From Fimenecus sp052273625 (GTDB lineage: Bacteria; Bacillota; Clostridia; Oscillospirales; Acutalibacteraceae), in the NCBI GenBank assembly GCA_052273625.1, contig DAVZHW010000003.1, forward strand, positions 100,544 to 164,543: a stretch of DNA of 64,000 nucleotides, read 5' to 3'. Below the pieces are notes generated by a model. It was given only the letters and a program-made list of their open reading frames with translations, had not been told where the DNA came from and did no database searches. Shown here piece after piece: positions 32,565-41,472 of the stretch (position 1 is the stretch's first letter; every line of letters begins with the position of its first letter). Position numbers and translations under genes: made by a program.

Positions 32565-34952
32565 ATGCAAAAGGATTATATTTCACTTGAATTACCGAAA
32601 ATACTTTCTCAGCTTGCAGACCTTACCGCTTGTGAGGATGCAAGGGAGGATGCGTTGGCGCTTACGCCGTCATACGATATTTTCGATGTAACCGCTTCAC
32701 TTTCAAAGACCGAAGCGGCGCATATTTTAATTGCGAAATTCGGAGCACCCGGCTTCGGCGGTCTTATGAATATTGACAACTCACTGCGTCGTGCGCAGGC
32801 AGGCGGTGTGCTTAATATGCGTGAATTACTTGATATTTCACAGGTGCTCAGGGTTATAAGAGGCATACTTTCCTGGCACGATAAGTCGGCAGGTATGAGC
32901 ACGGCGCTTGACGATTTGTTCAATTCGCTTTATCCCAACAAATTTCTTGAGGATATGATAAACAATGCGATTATCTCCGAAAGCGAGATGTCGGATAACG
33001 CTTCGACAGAGCTTAAAACAATACGCAGAAAAATGCGTGCGCAGGAATCGAGGATAAGAGAACAGCTTGACAAAATGCTGCGTTCTCCCGTTTACCGAAG
33101 CAGCTTGCAGGACGCTATCGTAACACAGCGAAACGGCAGATTTGTCGTTCCCGTAAAAAGCGAGCATCGCTCACAGGTTGCAGGTATGGTGCACGATACA
33201 TCTTCAAGCGGTGCGACGGTGTTTATCGAGCCTGCCGCAGTTGTCGAGGCAAACAATGAAATCAAGGTCTTGCAGAGCAAGGAAAGGGATGAAATCGACA
33301 GAATTTTATCGGAGCTTTCCGTTGCGGCGTCGGAATTTGCGGACAGCATAATTTTAAGCTATAAGAGTGCGGTTGAGCTCAATTTGATTTTTTCAAAAGC
33401 ACAGTTAGGCTATAAAATGAAAGCGACGAAGCCCATAATCAATGACGAGGGCATAATCGAATTGAAAAAAGCACGTCATCCGCTTCTCAGTCCGCAAAAA
33501 GTCGTGCCGGTTGACATAAGACTCGGAGAGGACTTTGACTCGCTTGTTATTACAGGTCCCAACACGGGCGGTAAAACGGTTTCGATTAAAACGCTCGGAC
33601 TTTTGACGCTTATGGCGCAGTGCGGACTTTATATTCCGGCAAATGATAATTCACAGCTTTGTGTTTTCAAAAATATCCTTTGTGATATAGGAGAAGAGCA
33701 GAGCATTGAGCAGTCGCTTTCCACGTTCTCTGCGCACATGACAAAAATTGTATCAATAACCGAGATCGCCGATGAATCGTCGCTTATTTTGATAGATGAG
33801 CTTGGCGCAGGCACAGATCCCGTTGAGGGTGCGGCGCTTGCCGTTTCGGTGCTTGAATATCTCAGAAGAAAAGGTTCAAAAATTGCCGCTACAACCCACT
33901 ATTCCGAGCTTAAAGAATACGCCTTGAGAACAGATAGGGTCGAAAACGCTTCCTGTGAATTTGACGTTGAAACGTTGAGTCCTACATATAAGCTTTTAAT
34001 CGGCGTACCGGGTCGTTCAAACGCTTTTGCGATTTCACGGCATTTGAACCTTAACGATGAAATAATCGAAGCGGCTCAAACGCTTATTTCAGAGGAAAAT
34101 ACACGCTTTGAGGACGTTGTTGACAGCCTTGAAAAAACAAGACTTCAAATGGAGGACGAGCGTCGCAGAACAGAGGAGCTTAAAGCTCAGATCGACAAAA
34201 TGAAGGAGTCTGTTCAGCAAAAGCTTGACCAGGCGCAGAAAAAGAGCGATAAGGAAATCGAAAGAGCGCAGAACGAGGCAAAACAGATTGTCGAAAACGC
34301 AAAGCGTGCCGCAAATTCTCTTATGCTTGAGATTGATATGCTTCGCAAGCAGCAGGCGAAGGAGAAAAACGCTGCCGAGATGGCAAGAAAGGCAAAGGCT
34401 GCCATGAAGCAGCACCTTAACGCTATCGATGATTTGACGAGCGAGACCTATTATGACGATGATGACGGCGATTATAAGCTCCCGAGACCGTTAAAAGCAG
34501 GCGATAATGTCCGCATAACCACTCTCGGCACGGACGGAACGGTTGTCAGCCTTGCGGACTCAAAGGGAAATGTTGAGGTTCAGGCAGGCATAATCAAAAC
34601 AAAGGTTCCCGAGGATACGCTAAGGCTTTTAGGCGTGAAAAAGAAAAACACCGAGCAGTCAAAACGCCGTACAGTCAGAACGACAGAGACCGAGCTTAAA
34701 ACTCAGAGCGCAAAGACGAGCGTTGATTTAAGAGGTATGGACAGGGAAGAGGCTATTATGGAGCTTGACCGCTTTATTGACAGCATTTTGCGTTCGGGAC
34801 TTAATGAATTTACCGTAATTCACGGCAAGGGTACGGGAACGCTTCGAAAGGCTGTCCAAGCTCATTTGAGGAAGCATCCTAATATCAGAACCTATCGCAC
34901 GGGTATTTACGGCGAGGGCGAAGAGGGCGTTACAATAGCAGAATTGAAATAA
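32565..34952 (+). CDS. mutS2: Endonuclease MutS2
   Basis: A 795-residue MutS2 with a central ATPase (Walker A GPNTGGKT at ~331-338, Walker B LILIDELGAGTDP at ~405-417), a long coiled coil (~515-625) and a C-terminal Smr nuclease domain (from ~720; SVDLRGM, HGKGTGTLRKA). MutS2 suppresses recombination and, in Bacillus, helps rescue collided ribosomes. It starts directly after the recO stop. All expected domains are present. Confidence 0.96.
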   Translation: MQKDYISLELPKILSQLADLTACEDAREDALALTPSYDIFDVTASLSKTEAAHILIAKFGAPGFGGLMNIDNSLRRAQAGGVLNMRELLDISQVLRVIRGILSWHDKSAGMSTALDDLFNSLYPNKFLEDMINNAIISESEMSDNASTELKTIRRKMRAQESRIREQLDKMLRSPVYRSSLQDAIVTQRNGRFVVPVKSEHRSQVAGMVHDTSSSGATVFIEPAAVVEANNEIKVLQSKERDEIDRILSELSVAASEFADSIILSYKSAVELNLIFSKAQLGYKMKATKPIINDEGIIELKKARHPLLSPQKVVPVDIRLGEDFDSLVITGPNTGGKTVSIKTLGLLTLMAQCGLYIPANDNSQLCVFKNILCDIGEEQSIEQSLSTFSAHMTKIVSITEIADESSLILIDELGAGTDPVEGAALAVSVLEYLRRKGSKIAATTHYSELKEYALRTDRVENASCEFDVETLSPTYKLLIGVPGRSNAFAISRHLNLNDEIIEAAQTLISEENTRFEDVVDSLEKTRLQMEDERRRTEELKAQIDKMKESVQQKLDQAQKKSDKEIERAQNEAKQIVENAKRAANSLMLEIDMLRKQQAKEKNAAEMARKAKAAMKQHLNAIDDLTSETYYDDDDGDYKLPRPLKAGDNVRITTLGTDGTVVSLADSKGNVEVQAGIIKTKVPEDTLRLLGVKKKNTEQSKRRTVRTTETELKTQSAKTSVDLRGMDREEAIMELDRFIDSILRSGLNEFTVIHGKGTGTLRKAVQAHLRKHPNIRTYRTGIYGEGEEGVTIAELK

Positions 34953-34955
34953 CGC

Positions 34956-34983
34956 TTGCAAATATCGGCTTTTGTGTTAAAAT
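34956..34983 (+). promoter_or_regulatory. Promoter of the small lipoprotein gene
   Basis: TTGCAA (34956-34961) and TAAAAT (34978-34983) with a 16-bp spacer, about 30 bases ahead of the lipoprotein start codon. Confidence 0.6.
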
Positions 34984-35012
34984 AAGCTTAGATTTATATT
35001 GGAGGAAATGCT

Positions 35013-35411
35013 ATGAAAAAATCTATTATTGCCGTTGCGCTGGCACTTGTTGCTATGGCAACGCTTATGACAGCTTGTAAAAAGAACGAGGATTTTAAGG
35101 AAAAGCCCAATACCGATAATAAGGTTGAGTATTCGACGGACGAAAACGGAGATTTGTTTATTACAAATGTTGACGGTGAAAAAATACCGGTAACGACCGA
35201 TAAGGACGGCTATGCGGAGATGTACGAAGAGCTTAGAACAAAGACTGCCGCACAGGTGGCAAAGGACAAGGAAAGGAAAGAGGCTGCGACCGCACCTGCT
35301 ACCGAGGCTGAAACAACCGCAAAAAAGACAGAGGATCAGACAAAGAAGGTTGTTGTCGGAAATGACGACTTAAACAGCGGCTCGCATGATGCGGTTATCG
35401 ATTGGAGATAA
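35013..35411 (+). CDS. Small lipoprotein of unknown function
   Basis: A 132-residue protein with a classical lipoprotein signal peptide: basic start MKKS, hydrophobic stretch, and the lipobox LMTAC with Cys 21 as the lipidation site. The mature part is short, charged and Thr/Ala/Glu-rich near the C-terminus (~90-115), probably unstructured. GGAGGA precedes the start. It stands alone between mutS2 and the ylxM promoter with its own promoter. No enzymatic domain is recognisable. Confidence 0.75.
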   Translation: MKKSIIAVALALVAMATLMTACKKNEDFKEKPNTDNKVEYSTDENGDLFITNVDGEKIPVTTDKDGYAEMYEELRTKTAAQVAKDKERKEAATAPATEAETTAKKTEDQTKKVVVGNDDLNSGSHDAVIDWR

Positions 35412-35418
35412 ATTTTTC

Positions 35419-35447
35419 TTGACAAATTGATATTTATTTAGTATAAT
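35419..35447 (+). promoter_or_regulatory. Consensus promoter of the ylxM-ffh operon
   Basis: TTGACA (35419-35424), a 17-bp spacer, and TATAAT (35442-35447): both boxes perfect. It drives the signal-recognition-particle and ribosome-assembly operon. Confidence 0.88.
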
Positions 35448-35449
35448 AG

Positions 35450-35481
35450 CACCCTGTAAAGTAAATGGGCTTTACAGGGTG
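35450..35481 (+). promoter_or_regulatory. Hairpin at the 5' end of the ylxM-ffh transcript
   Basis: Perfect 12-bp stem (35450-35461 with 35470-35481), 8-nt loop, beginning 3 bases after the -10 box, so it should form at or next to the 5' end of the RNA. No T run follows. Possible roles are mRNA stabilisation, a protein-binding site on RNA, or a DNA operator overlapping the start site. Confidence 0.65.
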
Positions 35482-35518
35482 TTGTTGCGAATTATACGTT
35501 CGGAAGAGGGCATTTTTA

Positions 35519-35881
35519 ATGGCTAATAACGTTGAAATAACAATTTTATATGATTTTTACGGCGACGTTCTTACCGAAAAGCAGAGGGATTTTCTCAATT
35601 ATTACTATAACGACGACCTTTCGCTTTCCGAAATTGCCGAGAATGAGGGTATTACCCGTCAAGGCGTAAGGGATGCTATTAAGCGTGCCGAGGCTCAGCT
35701 TTATGAAATGGAAGAAAAGCTTGGCTTTGCGGCTAAGTTTGAGCGTATTACGGAGTGTATGAACGGTATAATCGACTGCGCTGAAAAGATAAATGTTTAC
35801 AATCTCGAACACGACCTGTCAAGAGAGGTCAACGAAACTGTTGTTAAAATCAAATCTCTGGCATTGTCCGTGGTTGAATAA
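35519..35881 (+). CDS. ylxM: YlxM, HTH regulator of the SRP operon
   Basis: A 120-residue UPF0122/YlxM protein with a sigma-region-4-like helix-turn-helix (about residues 20-65; LSLSEIAENEGITRQGVRDAI). YlxM is encoded just before ffh in most Firmicutes and has been described as a modulator of SRP activity. ATG 35519 is chosen instead of the upstream GTG-type starts because those would be inside the leader hairpin; GGAAGAGGG precedes the chosen codon. It ends 11 bases before ffh. Confidence 0.9.
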   Translation: MANNVEITILYDFYGDVLTEKQRDFLNYYYNDDLSLSEIAENEGITRQGVRDAIKRAEAQLYEMEEKLGFAAKFERITECMNGIIDCAEKINVYNLEHDLSREVNETVVKIKSLALSVVE

Positions 35882-35892
35882 GAGGTATTGAA

Positions 35893-37251
35893 ATGGCATT
35901 TGAAAGTTTATCGGATAAACTCGAATCCGCATTCGGACGGCTTCGCAGCAAGGGAAGTCTTAACGAATCAGACGTTAAAGAGGCTATGCGTGAGGTTCGT
36001 CTTGCTTTGCTTGAGGCGGACGTTAACTATAAGGTAGCAAAGGACTTTACTCAAAGGGTAACCGAAAGGGCTATCGGCTCGCAGGTTATGGAGAGCCTTA
36101 CTCCTGCCCAGATGGTAATTAAAATTGTAAACGAAGAGCTTACTGACCTTATGGGCGGTACTCAGACAAGGCTTGCCTATGCTTCTCATCCGCCTACAAT
36201 CGTTATGATGTGCGGCTTGCAGGGCTCAGGTAAAACAACTCACTGTGCGAAGATAGCTCTAAAGCTTAAAAAGGAAAATCACAGACCGTTGCTTGTAGCC
36301 TGCGACGTTTACCGTCCGGCTGCCGTTAAGCAGCTTCAGGTTGTCGGCGAGCAGGTCGGAGTTCCCGTGTTCGAAAAGGGACAGGGCGACCCCGTTGAGA
36401 TTTCAAAGCAGGCTGTGGCTCTCGCTAAGGATCAGGGCTATGACTATGTTATTATAGATACCGCAGGTCGCTTGCATATTGACCGTGAGCTTATGGAGGA
36501 ATTGCAGAATGTTAAGGCTGCCGTTCATCCTCACGAGATTTTGCTTGTCGTTGACGCAATGACGGGTCAGGATGCAGTTACCGTCGCAAGTACCTTTGAT
36601 GAGGCGCTCGGCATTGACGGTATGGTGCTTACAAAGATGGACGGCGACACCAGAGGCGGTGCGGCTCTTTCGGCAAGAGCAGTTACGGGTAAGCCGATTA
36701 AATTTGTCGGTATGGGCGAAAAGCTTGACGAGCTTGATTATTTCTATCCCGACAGAATGGCTTCGAGAATACTCGGTATGGGTGATGTGCTTTCACTTAT
36801 CGAAAAGGCTGAAACGGCACTTGACGAAAAGAAAGCGGCGGAGCTTGAAGCAAAAATTCGTAAAAATAAGTTTGACTTAAACGATTTGCTTGACCAAATG
36901 CAACAGGTTAAGAAAATGGGCTCAATGAAGGATATTCTTTCAATGCTTCCCGGTGTTGGAAGTAAGCTCAAAAATGTTGACATTGACGACGGTCAGCTTG
37001 ACAGAATACAGGCAATTATTTTCTCAATGACTCCCAAAGAGCGTGCAAATCCCGACATTATTAACCCGTCGAGGAAAAGGAGAATTGCGGCAGGCTGCGG
37101 TATGCAGGTTGAGGACGTCAACCGACTTCTCTCACAGTACCGTCAGATGCAGAAGATGATGAAGCAGTTCAACTCAAAGGGAATGAGAAAGAAGCTTTCG
37201 AGGATGAATTTCGGAGGCGGACAGGGCGGCTTTGGCGGCTTCCCGATGTAA
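35893..37251 (+). CDS. ffh: Signal recognition particle protein Ffh
   Basis: A 452-residue SRP54 GTPase that targets membrane and secreted proteins co-translationally with SRP RNA. N and G domains with Walker A GLQGSGKTT (~108-116), DTAGR (~192) and TKMDGDTRGGA (~250), followed by a Met-rich M domain (~305-450) and Gly-rich tail. Length is normal. The SRP RNA gene itself is not in this window. Confidence 0.97.
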   Translation: MAFESLSDKLESAFGRLRSKGSLNESDVKEAMREVRLALLEADVNYKVAKDFTQRVTERAIGSQVMESLTPAQMVIKIVNEELTDLMGGTQTRLAYASHPPTIVMMCGLQGSGKTTHCAKIALKLKKENHRPLLVACDVYRPAAVKQLQVVGEQVGVPVFEKGQGDPVEISKQAVALAKDQGYDYVIIDTAGRLHIDRELMEELQNVKAAVHPHEILLVVDAMTGQDAVTVASTFDEALGIDGMVLTKMDGDTRGGAALSARAVTGKPIKFVGMGEKLDELDYFYPDRMASRILGMGDVLSLIEKAETALDEKKAAELEAKIRKNKFDLNDLLDQMQQVKKMGSMKDILSMLPGVGSKLKNVDIDDGQLDRIQAIIFSMTPKERANPDIINPSRKRRIAAGCGMQVEDVNRLLSQYRQMQKMMKQFNSKGMRKKLSRMNFGGGQGGFGGFPM

Positions 37252-37324
37252 ACTTATCAACTAAGCACTTTAATTTAAGTGGTTGGCATAAAATTATTTA
37301 TAATATATTTTGGAGGAAAACAAA

Positions 37325-37570
37325 ATGGCAGTAAAAATCAGACTTCGCAGAATGGGCGCAAAGAAGGCTCCCTTCTACCGTGTAATCGTTGCAGATTCAA
37401 GAGCACCCCGTGACGGTAAGTGCATCGAGGAAATCGGTACATTTGACCCCATGAAGACTCCTGCAATCGTTAATATCGACGCAGAGAAGGCTCAGCAGTG
37501 GATTAAGAACGGCGCTCAGCCCACAGATACTGTTAAGGCTTTGCTTAAGCAGAACGGCATTATTAAATAA
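37325..37570 (+). CDS. rpsP: 30S ribosomal protein S16
   Basis: An 81-residue S16 with the typical start MAVKIRLRRMGAKKAPFYR and the internal GTFDP motif. ATG 37325 is selected over ATG 37310 because GGAGG at 37312-37316 lies properly in front of it. In the usual ylxM-ffh-rpsP-khpA-rimM-trmD order. Confidence 0.97.
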   Translation: MAVKIRLRRMGAKKAPFYRVIVADSRAPRDGKCIEEIGTFDPMKTPAIVNIDAEKAQQWIKNGAQPTDTVKALLKQNGIIK

Positions 37571-37588
37571 TCAAGGGGGATCTTTTAG

Positions 37589-37822
37589 ATGAAAGAACTT
37601 CTTGAAATCATTGCAAAGGGTCTTGTTGAAAATCCCGATAAGGTCAGCGTTACGGTTGACGAGCCCAACGAGAGAGGTATCATTGTATATCATCTCCACG
37701 TTGACGAAAGCGAAATGGGCAGAGTTATCGGTAAGCAGGGCAGAATTGCAAAGGCAATCAGAACCGTTGTTAAGGCACGTGCCGTTAAGGACGGGGAAAA
37801 AGTTCAAATTGATATTGACTGA
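37589..37822 (+). CDS. khpA: KH-domain RNA-binding protein KhpA
   Basis: A 77-residue single KH domain with the GKQGRIAKAIRTVVKA loop (about residues 47-62) containing the GxxG signature. KhpA works with KhpB/Jag as an RNA chaperone affecting cell elongation and division in several Firmicutes. AGGGGGA ribosome site precedes it. Position between rpsP and rimM is conserved. Confidence 0.95.
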   Translation: MKELLEIIAKGLVENPDKVSVTVDEPNERGIIVYHLHVDESEMGRVIGKQGRIAKAIRTVVKARAVKDGEKVQIDID

Positions 37823-37868
37823 TTAAGCGGGGGTACATTATGTACCCCTTAGCTTTTATGGGGGAAAT

Positions 37869-38396
37869 ATGCTTAAACCTTATCTTGAGCTCGGGCAGAT
37901 AGTCGGCACTCACGGCGTAAAGGGCGAGGTTCGTCTCAATCCGTGGTGTGATGCGCCGCAGTTTATCAAAAAATTCAAAACGGTATATTTTGACGAAAAC
38001 GGAAATGAAAAAATCGCTGTGAAGTCGGCTCGTCCTCACGGCAATATTGTCATACTCTTGCTTGACGGAATTGACACTATGGAAAAGGCACAGTCGCTTC
38101 GCAATAAGGTCTTATATATGAAGCGTGAGGATGCGAATTTGCCCGAAAACACTTGGTTTATTGAGGATTTAATAGGCTGTGAGGTCAGGCAGACGGGCAC
38201 TGATAAGATTTACGGCAAAATTTCCGATATTCAGAAATATCCCGCAAATGATGTTTGGACAATCAAGTCGGAAGATGGCAAGGAAACCCTCATTCCTGCA
38301 ATTAAAAGCGTGGTTATCAACACAGATGTCGAAGCGGGCTTTGTTGAAATTGATGCTATAAAAGGACTTTTTGACGATGGGGAGAGTGCCGAATGA
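37869..38396 (+). CDS. rimM: Ribosome maturation factor RimM
   Basis: A 175-residue RimM: N-terminal beta-barrel (GQIVGTHGVKGEVRL, ~8-22) and a C-terminal PRC-barrel (LIGCEVRQ ... LIPAIKSVVINTD). It binds S19 during 30S head assembly. It overlaps trmD by 4 bases (ATGA). Confidence 0.96.
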   Translation: MLKPYLELGQIVGTHGVKGEVRLNPWCDAPQFIKKFKTVYFDENGNEKIAVKSARPHGNIVILLLDGIDTMEKAQSLRNKVLYMKREDANLPENTWFIEDLIGCEVRQTGTDKIYGKISDIQKYPANDVWTIKSEDGKETLIPAIKSVVINTDVEAGFVEIDAIKGLFDDGESAE

Positions 38397-39121
38397 AAAT
38401 AACGATAATGACTCTTTTTCCCGAGATGTGTAATGCCGTACTCGATGAGAGTATTATCGGCAGGGCGAGGAAAAACGGAATAATTGAAATTGATACCGTA
38501 AATATCAGAGATTTTACACTTGATAAGCACAACAGAGTGGATGACGCACCGTACGGCGGCGGAATGGGAATGCTTATGCAGACACAACCTATATATGACT
38601 GCTTTGCCTCTCTTTGCTCGGAAGATGGAAAGAAACCGCATCTTATCTATATGTCGGCACAGGGAAAAACGCTCACTCAAAGTCGGGTTAAAGAGCTTTC
38701 ACAGCTTTCGAATATCGCAATACTGTGCGGTCACTATGAGGGTGTCGACGAGCGTATAATCGAGGAAATAGTTGATGAGGAAATTTCAATAGGGGACTAT
38801 GTTTTGACAGGCGGAGAGCTTCCCGCACTTATTCTTTCGGACAGTATCGCAAGAATGATTGACGGAGTTTTGCCAAATGACGAAGCGAAAGAATTGGAAA
38901 GTCATTACAGCGGACTTTTGGAATATCCTCAATACACACGACCTCCCGAGTGGCACGGTAAGAAGGTACCGGAAATACTTTTATCGGGACATCACGGGAA
39001 TATTGATAAATGGCGCAGAGAAAAATCCCTTGAACGAACCTTAGAGCGCAGACCTGATATGCTTAAAAGCGCCGAGCTTACAAAAAAAGACAGGGAATAC
39101 CTTGCCAAATTAAAAAAGTAA
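38393..39121 (+). CDS. trmD: tRNA (guanine37-N1)-methyltransferase TrmD
   Basis: A 242-residue SPOUT methyltransferase that makes m1G37 in tRNA and prevents frameshifting. The knot region with CGHYEGVDERI (~113-123) and SIGDYVLTGGELPAL (~133-147), plus DDAPYGGGMGM near the N-terminus, is complete. It is the last gene of its operon; a terminator follows after 3 bases, and rplS, which often comes next, is absent. Confidence 0.97.
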   Translation: MKITIMTLFPEMCNAVLDESIIGRARKNGIIEIDTVNIRDFTLDKHNRVDDAPYGGGMGMLMQTQPIYDCFASLCSEDGKKPHLIYMSAQGKTLTQSRVKELSQLSNIAILCGHYEGVDERIIEEIVDEEISIGDYVLTGGELPALILSDSIARMIDGVLPNDEAKELESHYSGLLEYPQYTRPPEWHGKKVPEILLSGHHGNIDKWRREKSLERTLERRPDMLKSAELTKKDREYLAKLKK

Positions 39122-39124
39122 ATT

Positions 39125-39161
39125 GCACCTCAATCGGTTTTGTACTGTTTGAGGTGCTTTT
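39125..39161 (+). terminator. Terminator of the ylxM-trmD operon
   Basis: A 9-bp stem (39125-39133 with 39149-39157), 15-nt loop and TTTT tail, 3 bases after the trmD stop. Confidence 0.8.
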
Positions 39162-39186
39162 AATTTGTAAAATATCATATTTTTTA

Positions 39187-39215
39187 TTGCCAATAATAAT
39201 ACTAAGTGATAGAAT
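39187..39215 (+). promoter_or_regulatory. Promoter of the uxuA operon
   Basis: TTGCCA (39187-39192), a 17-bp spacer and TAGAAT (39210-39215), about 29 bases before uxuA, with GGAGGA immediately ahead of the start. No regulator gene is next to it and no clear palindromic operator was recognised. Confidence 0.6.
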
Positions 39216-39243
39216 AAAGATATATATGTAGGAGGACAAGATT

Positions 39244-40314
39244 ATGCAAATGACTTTTCGTTGGTTCGGTTCCGAAAAGGACACCGTAACCCTTGAACAA
39301 ATTAAGCAAATCCCGAATGTTGTCGGCGTTGTTCCGGCTTTGCACAATTTACCCGCAGGCGAAGCGTGGGAGCTTGACGACATTATGAAAATGAAATCAG
39401 AGATTGAAAAAGCAGGGCTTACAATGGAGTGTATCGAGAGCGTAAACGTTCACGAGGACATTAAAATCGGCTTGCCTACAAGAGACAAATATATCGAAAA
39501 CTATAAAACAAGCATCCGCAACCTTGCAAAAGCAGGCGTTAAGGTTATATGCTATAATTTTATGCCCGTTTTCGACTGGACAAGAACGGACCTTGCAATG
39601 GATATGGGCGACGGTGCAACCTGTCTTTCCTATGACGGAGTGCAGATTGAGGGCAAAAGTCCCGAGCAGATGTTTAAGGACATTGACGATAACTCGAACG
39701 GCTATGCAATGCCCGGCTGGGAAACGGAGAGAATGCCCGAAATCAAAGAGCTTTTTGAAAAGTATAAGGGCGTTACTTCTGATGACCTTTGGAACAATCT
39801 TAAATATTTCCTTGATGAGATTATGCCCGTGTGTGAGGAATGTGATGTCAAAATGGCAATCCATCCCGACGATCCGCCATGGGATATTTTCGGACTTCCG
39901 AGAATTATCAAGGACAGAGAGTCTCTTAAAAAGCTTTTGGAAATTGTACCGTCAAAATATAACGGACTTACCTTCTGTACCGGCTCGCTCGGCGCAAGCT
40001 CAAAGAATGACTTGCCTGCAATGATAAGAGAGTTCGGCGACAGAATATATTTTGCTCATTTGCGTAATGTAAAAGTCGTTGACAATCATTTTAATGAAAC
40101 GGCGCATGAGAGTAATACAGGCTCACTTGATATGTATGAAATCGTTAAAGCATTGCAAGATGTTGGCTTTGACGGATATATTCGTCCTGACCATGGCAGA
40201 ATGATATGGGGAGAGGTTGCACGCCCCGGCTACGGACTTTATGACAGAGCACTCGGCGTTGCATATCTTAACGGACTTTGGGAAGCAGTAAAAAAGAGTA
40301 AGGAGAGAAACTGA
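39244..40314 (+). CDS. uxuA: Mannonate dehydratase UxuA
   Basis: A 356-residue TIM-barrel mannonate dehydratase that converts D-mannonate to 2-keto-3-deoxygluconate. Start MQMTFRWFGSEKDTV, ICYNFMPVFDWTRT (~101-114), MAIHPDDPP (~203-211), TGSLGASSKND and YIRPDHGR (~312-319) are all family-specific and include metal-binding His/Cys residues. First gene of a hexuronate (glucuronate branch) operon. Confidence 0.96.
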   Translation: MQMTFRWFGSEKDTVTLEQIKQIPNVVGVVPALHNLPAGEAWELDDIMKMKSEIEKAGLTMECIESVNVHEDIKIGLPTRDKYIENYKTSIRNLAKAGVKVICYNFMPVFDWTRTDLAMDMGDGATCLSYDGVQIEGKSPEQMFKDIDDNSNGYAMPGWETERMPEIKELFEKYKGVTSDDLWNNLKYFLDEIMPVCEECDVKMAIHPDDPPWDIFGLPRIIKDRESLKKLLEIVPSKYNGLTFCTGSLGASSKNDLPAMIREFGDRIYFAHLRNVKVVDNHFNETAHESNTGSLDMYEIVKALQDVGFDGYIRPDHGRMIWGEVARPGYGLYDRALGVAYLNGLWEAVKKSKERN

Positions 40315-40315
40315 T

Positions 40316-41164
40316 ATGACACATGAAAATCTTAAAGGCAGAGTAGCTGTTGTTACAGGCGGAGGCGGAGTTCTTTGCGGTGATTTTGCAAAAGCGCTTG
40401 CTCGTCAGGGCGTTAAGGTTGCAGTTCTCGACCTCAATGAAGCATCAGCTCAAAAGGTTGTCGATGAAATAACCGAAAACGGCGGTACAGCGATAGCTGT
40501 CGGCTGTAATGTACTCGAAAAAGAGAGTATGGAAAAGGCAAGGGAAATTGTAAACGAAAAACTCGGAACCTGCGATATTTTGTTGAACGGCGCAGGCGGA
40601 AACAATCCTAAGGGAACAACCACAAAGGAGACGCTTGAAAAAATCGACCTTATTGAGAAAAATGATGATGTCAAAACCTTCTTCGACCTTGACCCACAGG
40701 GAATTTCATTTGTTTTCAATCTTAATTTCCTCGGAACTCTTATTCCGACGCAGGTGTTCGCACCCGATATGGCTAAAAAGGAAAACACCTGTATTGTAAT
40801 GATAACCTCAATGAACGCTTTTCGTCCGCTTACCAAAATCCCTGCATATTCGGCGGCAAAGGCGGCTGTTAAAAACTTTACAGAATTTATGGCAGTGCAT
40901 TTTGCCGAAGTCGGTATCCGTGTAAATTCAATCGCACCGGGATTTTTCTCGACAAATCAGAATAAGGCTTTACTTTGGAATGATGACGGAACTCCCACAG
41001 AGAGAACAGGCAAGATACTTTCGGCAACTCCTATGAAACGCTTTGGCGAACCGCAGGAGCTTGAAGGCTCGCTTCTTTTCCTCTGCGATGAGGCATATTC
41101 GAGCTTTATCACGGGCACGACAATAGCAGTTGACGGTGGCTTTAACGCATATTCGGGCGTTTGA
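40316..41164 (+). CDS. uxuB: Fructuronate reductase, short-chain dehydrogenase type
   Basis: A 282-residue short-chain dehydrogenase with GGGGVLCGDFA nucleotide loop (~16), NGAGGNNP (~91-98) and the catalytic YSAAKAA (~180). The GGNNP insertion marks the D-mannonate oxidoreductase / YjmF group, which interconverts fructuronate and mannonate. It starts 1 base after uxuA. The long-chain UxuB of enterobacteria is unrelated; the assignment rests on sequence group and operon. Confidence 0.85.
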   Translation: MTHENLKGRVAVVTGGGGVLCGDFAKALARQGVKVAVLDLNEASAQKVVDEITENGGTAIAVGCNVLEKESMEKAREIVNEKLGTCDILLNGAGGNNPKGTTTKETLEKIDLIEKNDDVKTFFDLDPQGISFVFNLNFLGTLIPTQVFAPDMAKKENTCIVMITSMNAFRPLTKIPAYSAAKAAVKNFTEFMAVHFAEVGIRVNSIAPGFFSTNQNKALLWNDDGTPTERTGKILSATPMKRFGEPQELEGSLLFLCDEAYSSFITGTTIAVDGGFNAYSGV

Positions 41165-41189
41165 TTTTTATTGAAGGGGAGGTTTCTTT

Positions 41190-41447
41190 ATGTGGATTTA
41201 TATAATAGCAGGTTTGTTTTTGCTTGTGGCAATAGTGTTTGTTGTTAAATTCTTTGTTGACGGAAACCGAAAAATTCCCGTTCAAAAAGAAAAGCCGGAC
41301 GAAAACAGCGATATCACTGTTTCAACCGAAAGTAAAAGACAGGGCTTGCTCGGTAAAAAACCTAAAAAGGATATCATAATTGCTTTGGTGCTTATGGCAC
41401 TTTGTGAGGCTTGTATTCTTTTGGGAAACTATGTAATAAATATATAA
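41190..41447 (+). CDS. Small two-helix membrane protein in the hexuronate operon
   Basis: An 85-residue protein with hydrophobic helices at about residues 3-23 and 63-83, joined by a hydrophilic, Lys-rich loop. GGGGAGG precedes the ATG at correct spacing, and the gene fits tightly between the reductase and the kinase, so it is very probably translated. I recognise no family. It could assist an uptake system or be an unrelated small membrane protein. Confidence 0.65.
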   Translation: MWIYIIAGLFLLVAIVFVVKFFVDGNRKIPVQKEKPDENSDITVSTESKRQGLLGKKPKKDIIIALVLMALCEACILLGNYVINI

Positions 41448-41472
41448 CGCACAATTTGAAAGGATATAAAAT

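Noticed and set aside
35465..35518. Upstream extension of ylxM
   Set aside because: It lies in the leader hairpin; ATG 35519 begins the conserved YlxM protein.
37602..37826. 74-residue + strand ORF overlapping khpA
   Set aside because: Frame-shifted shadow of the KH protein.
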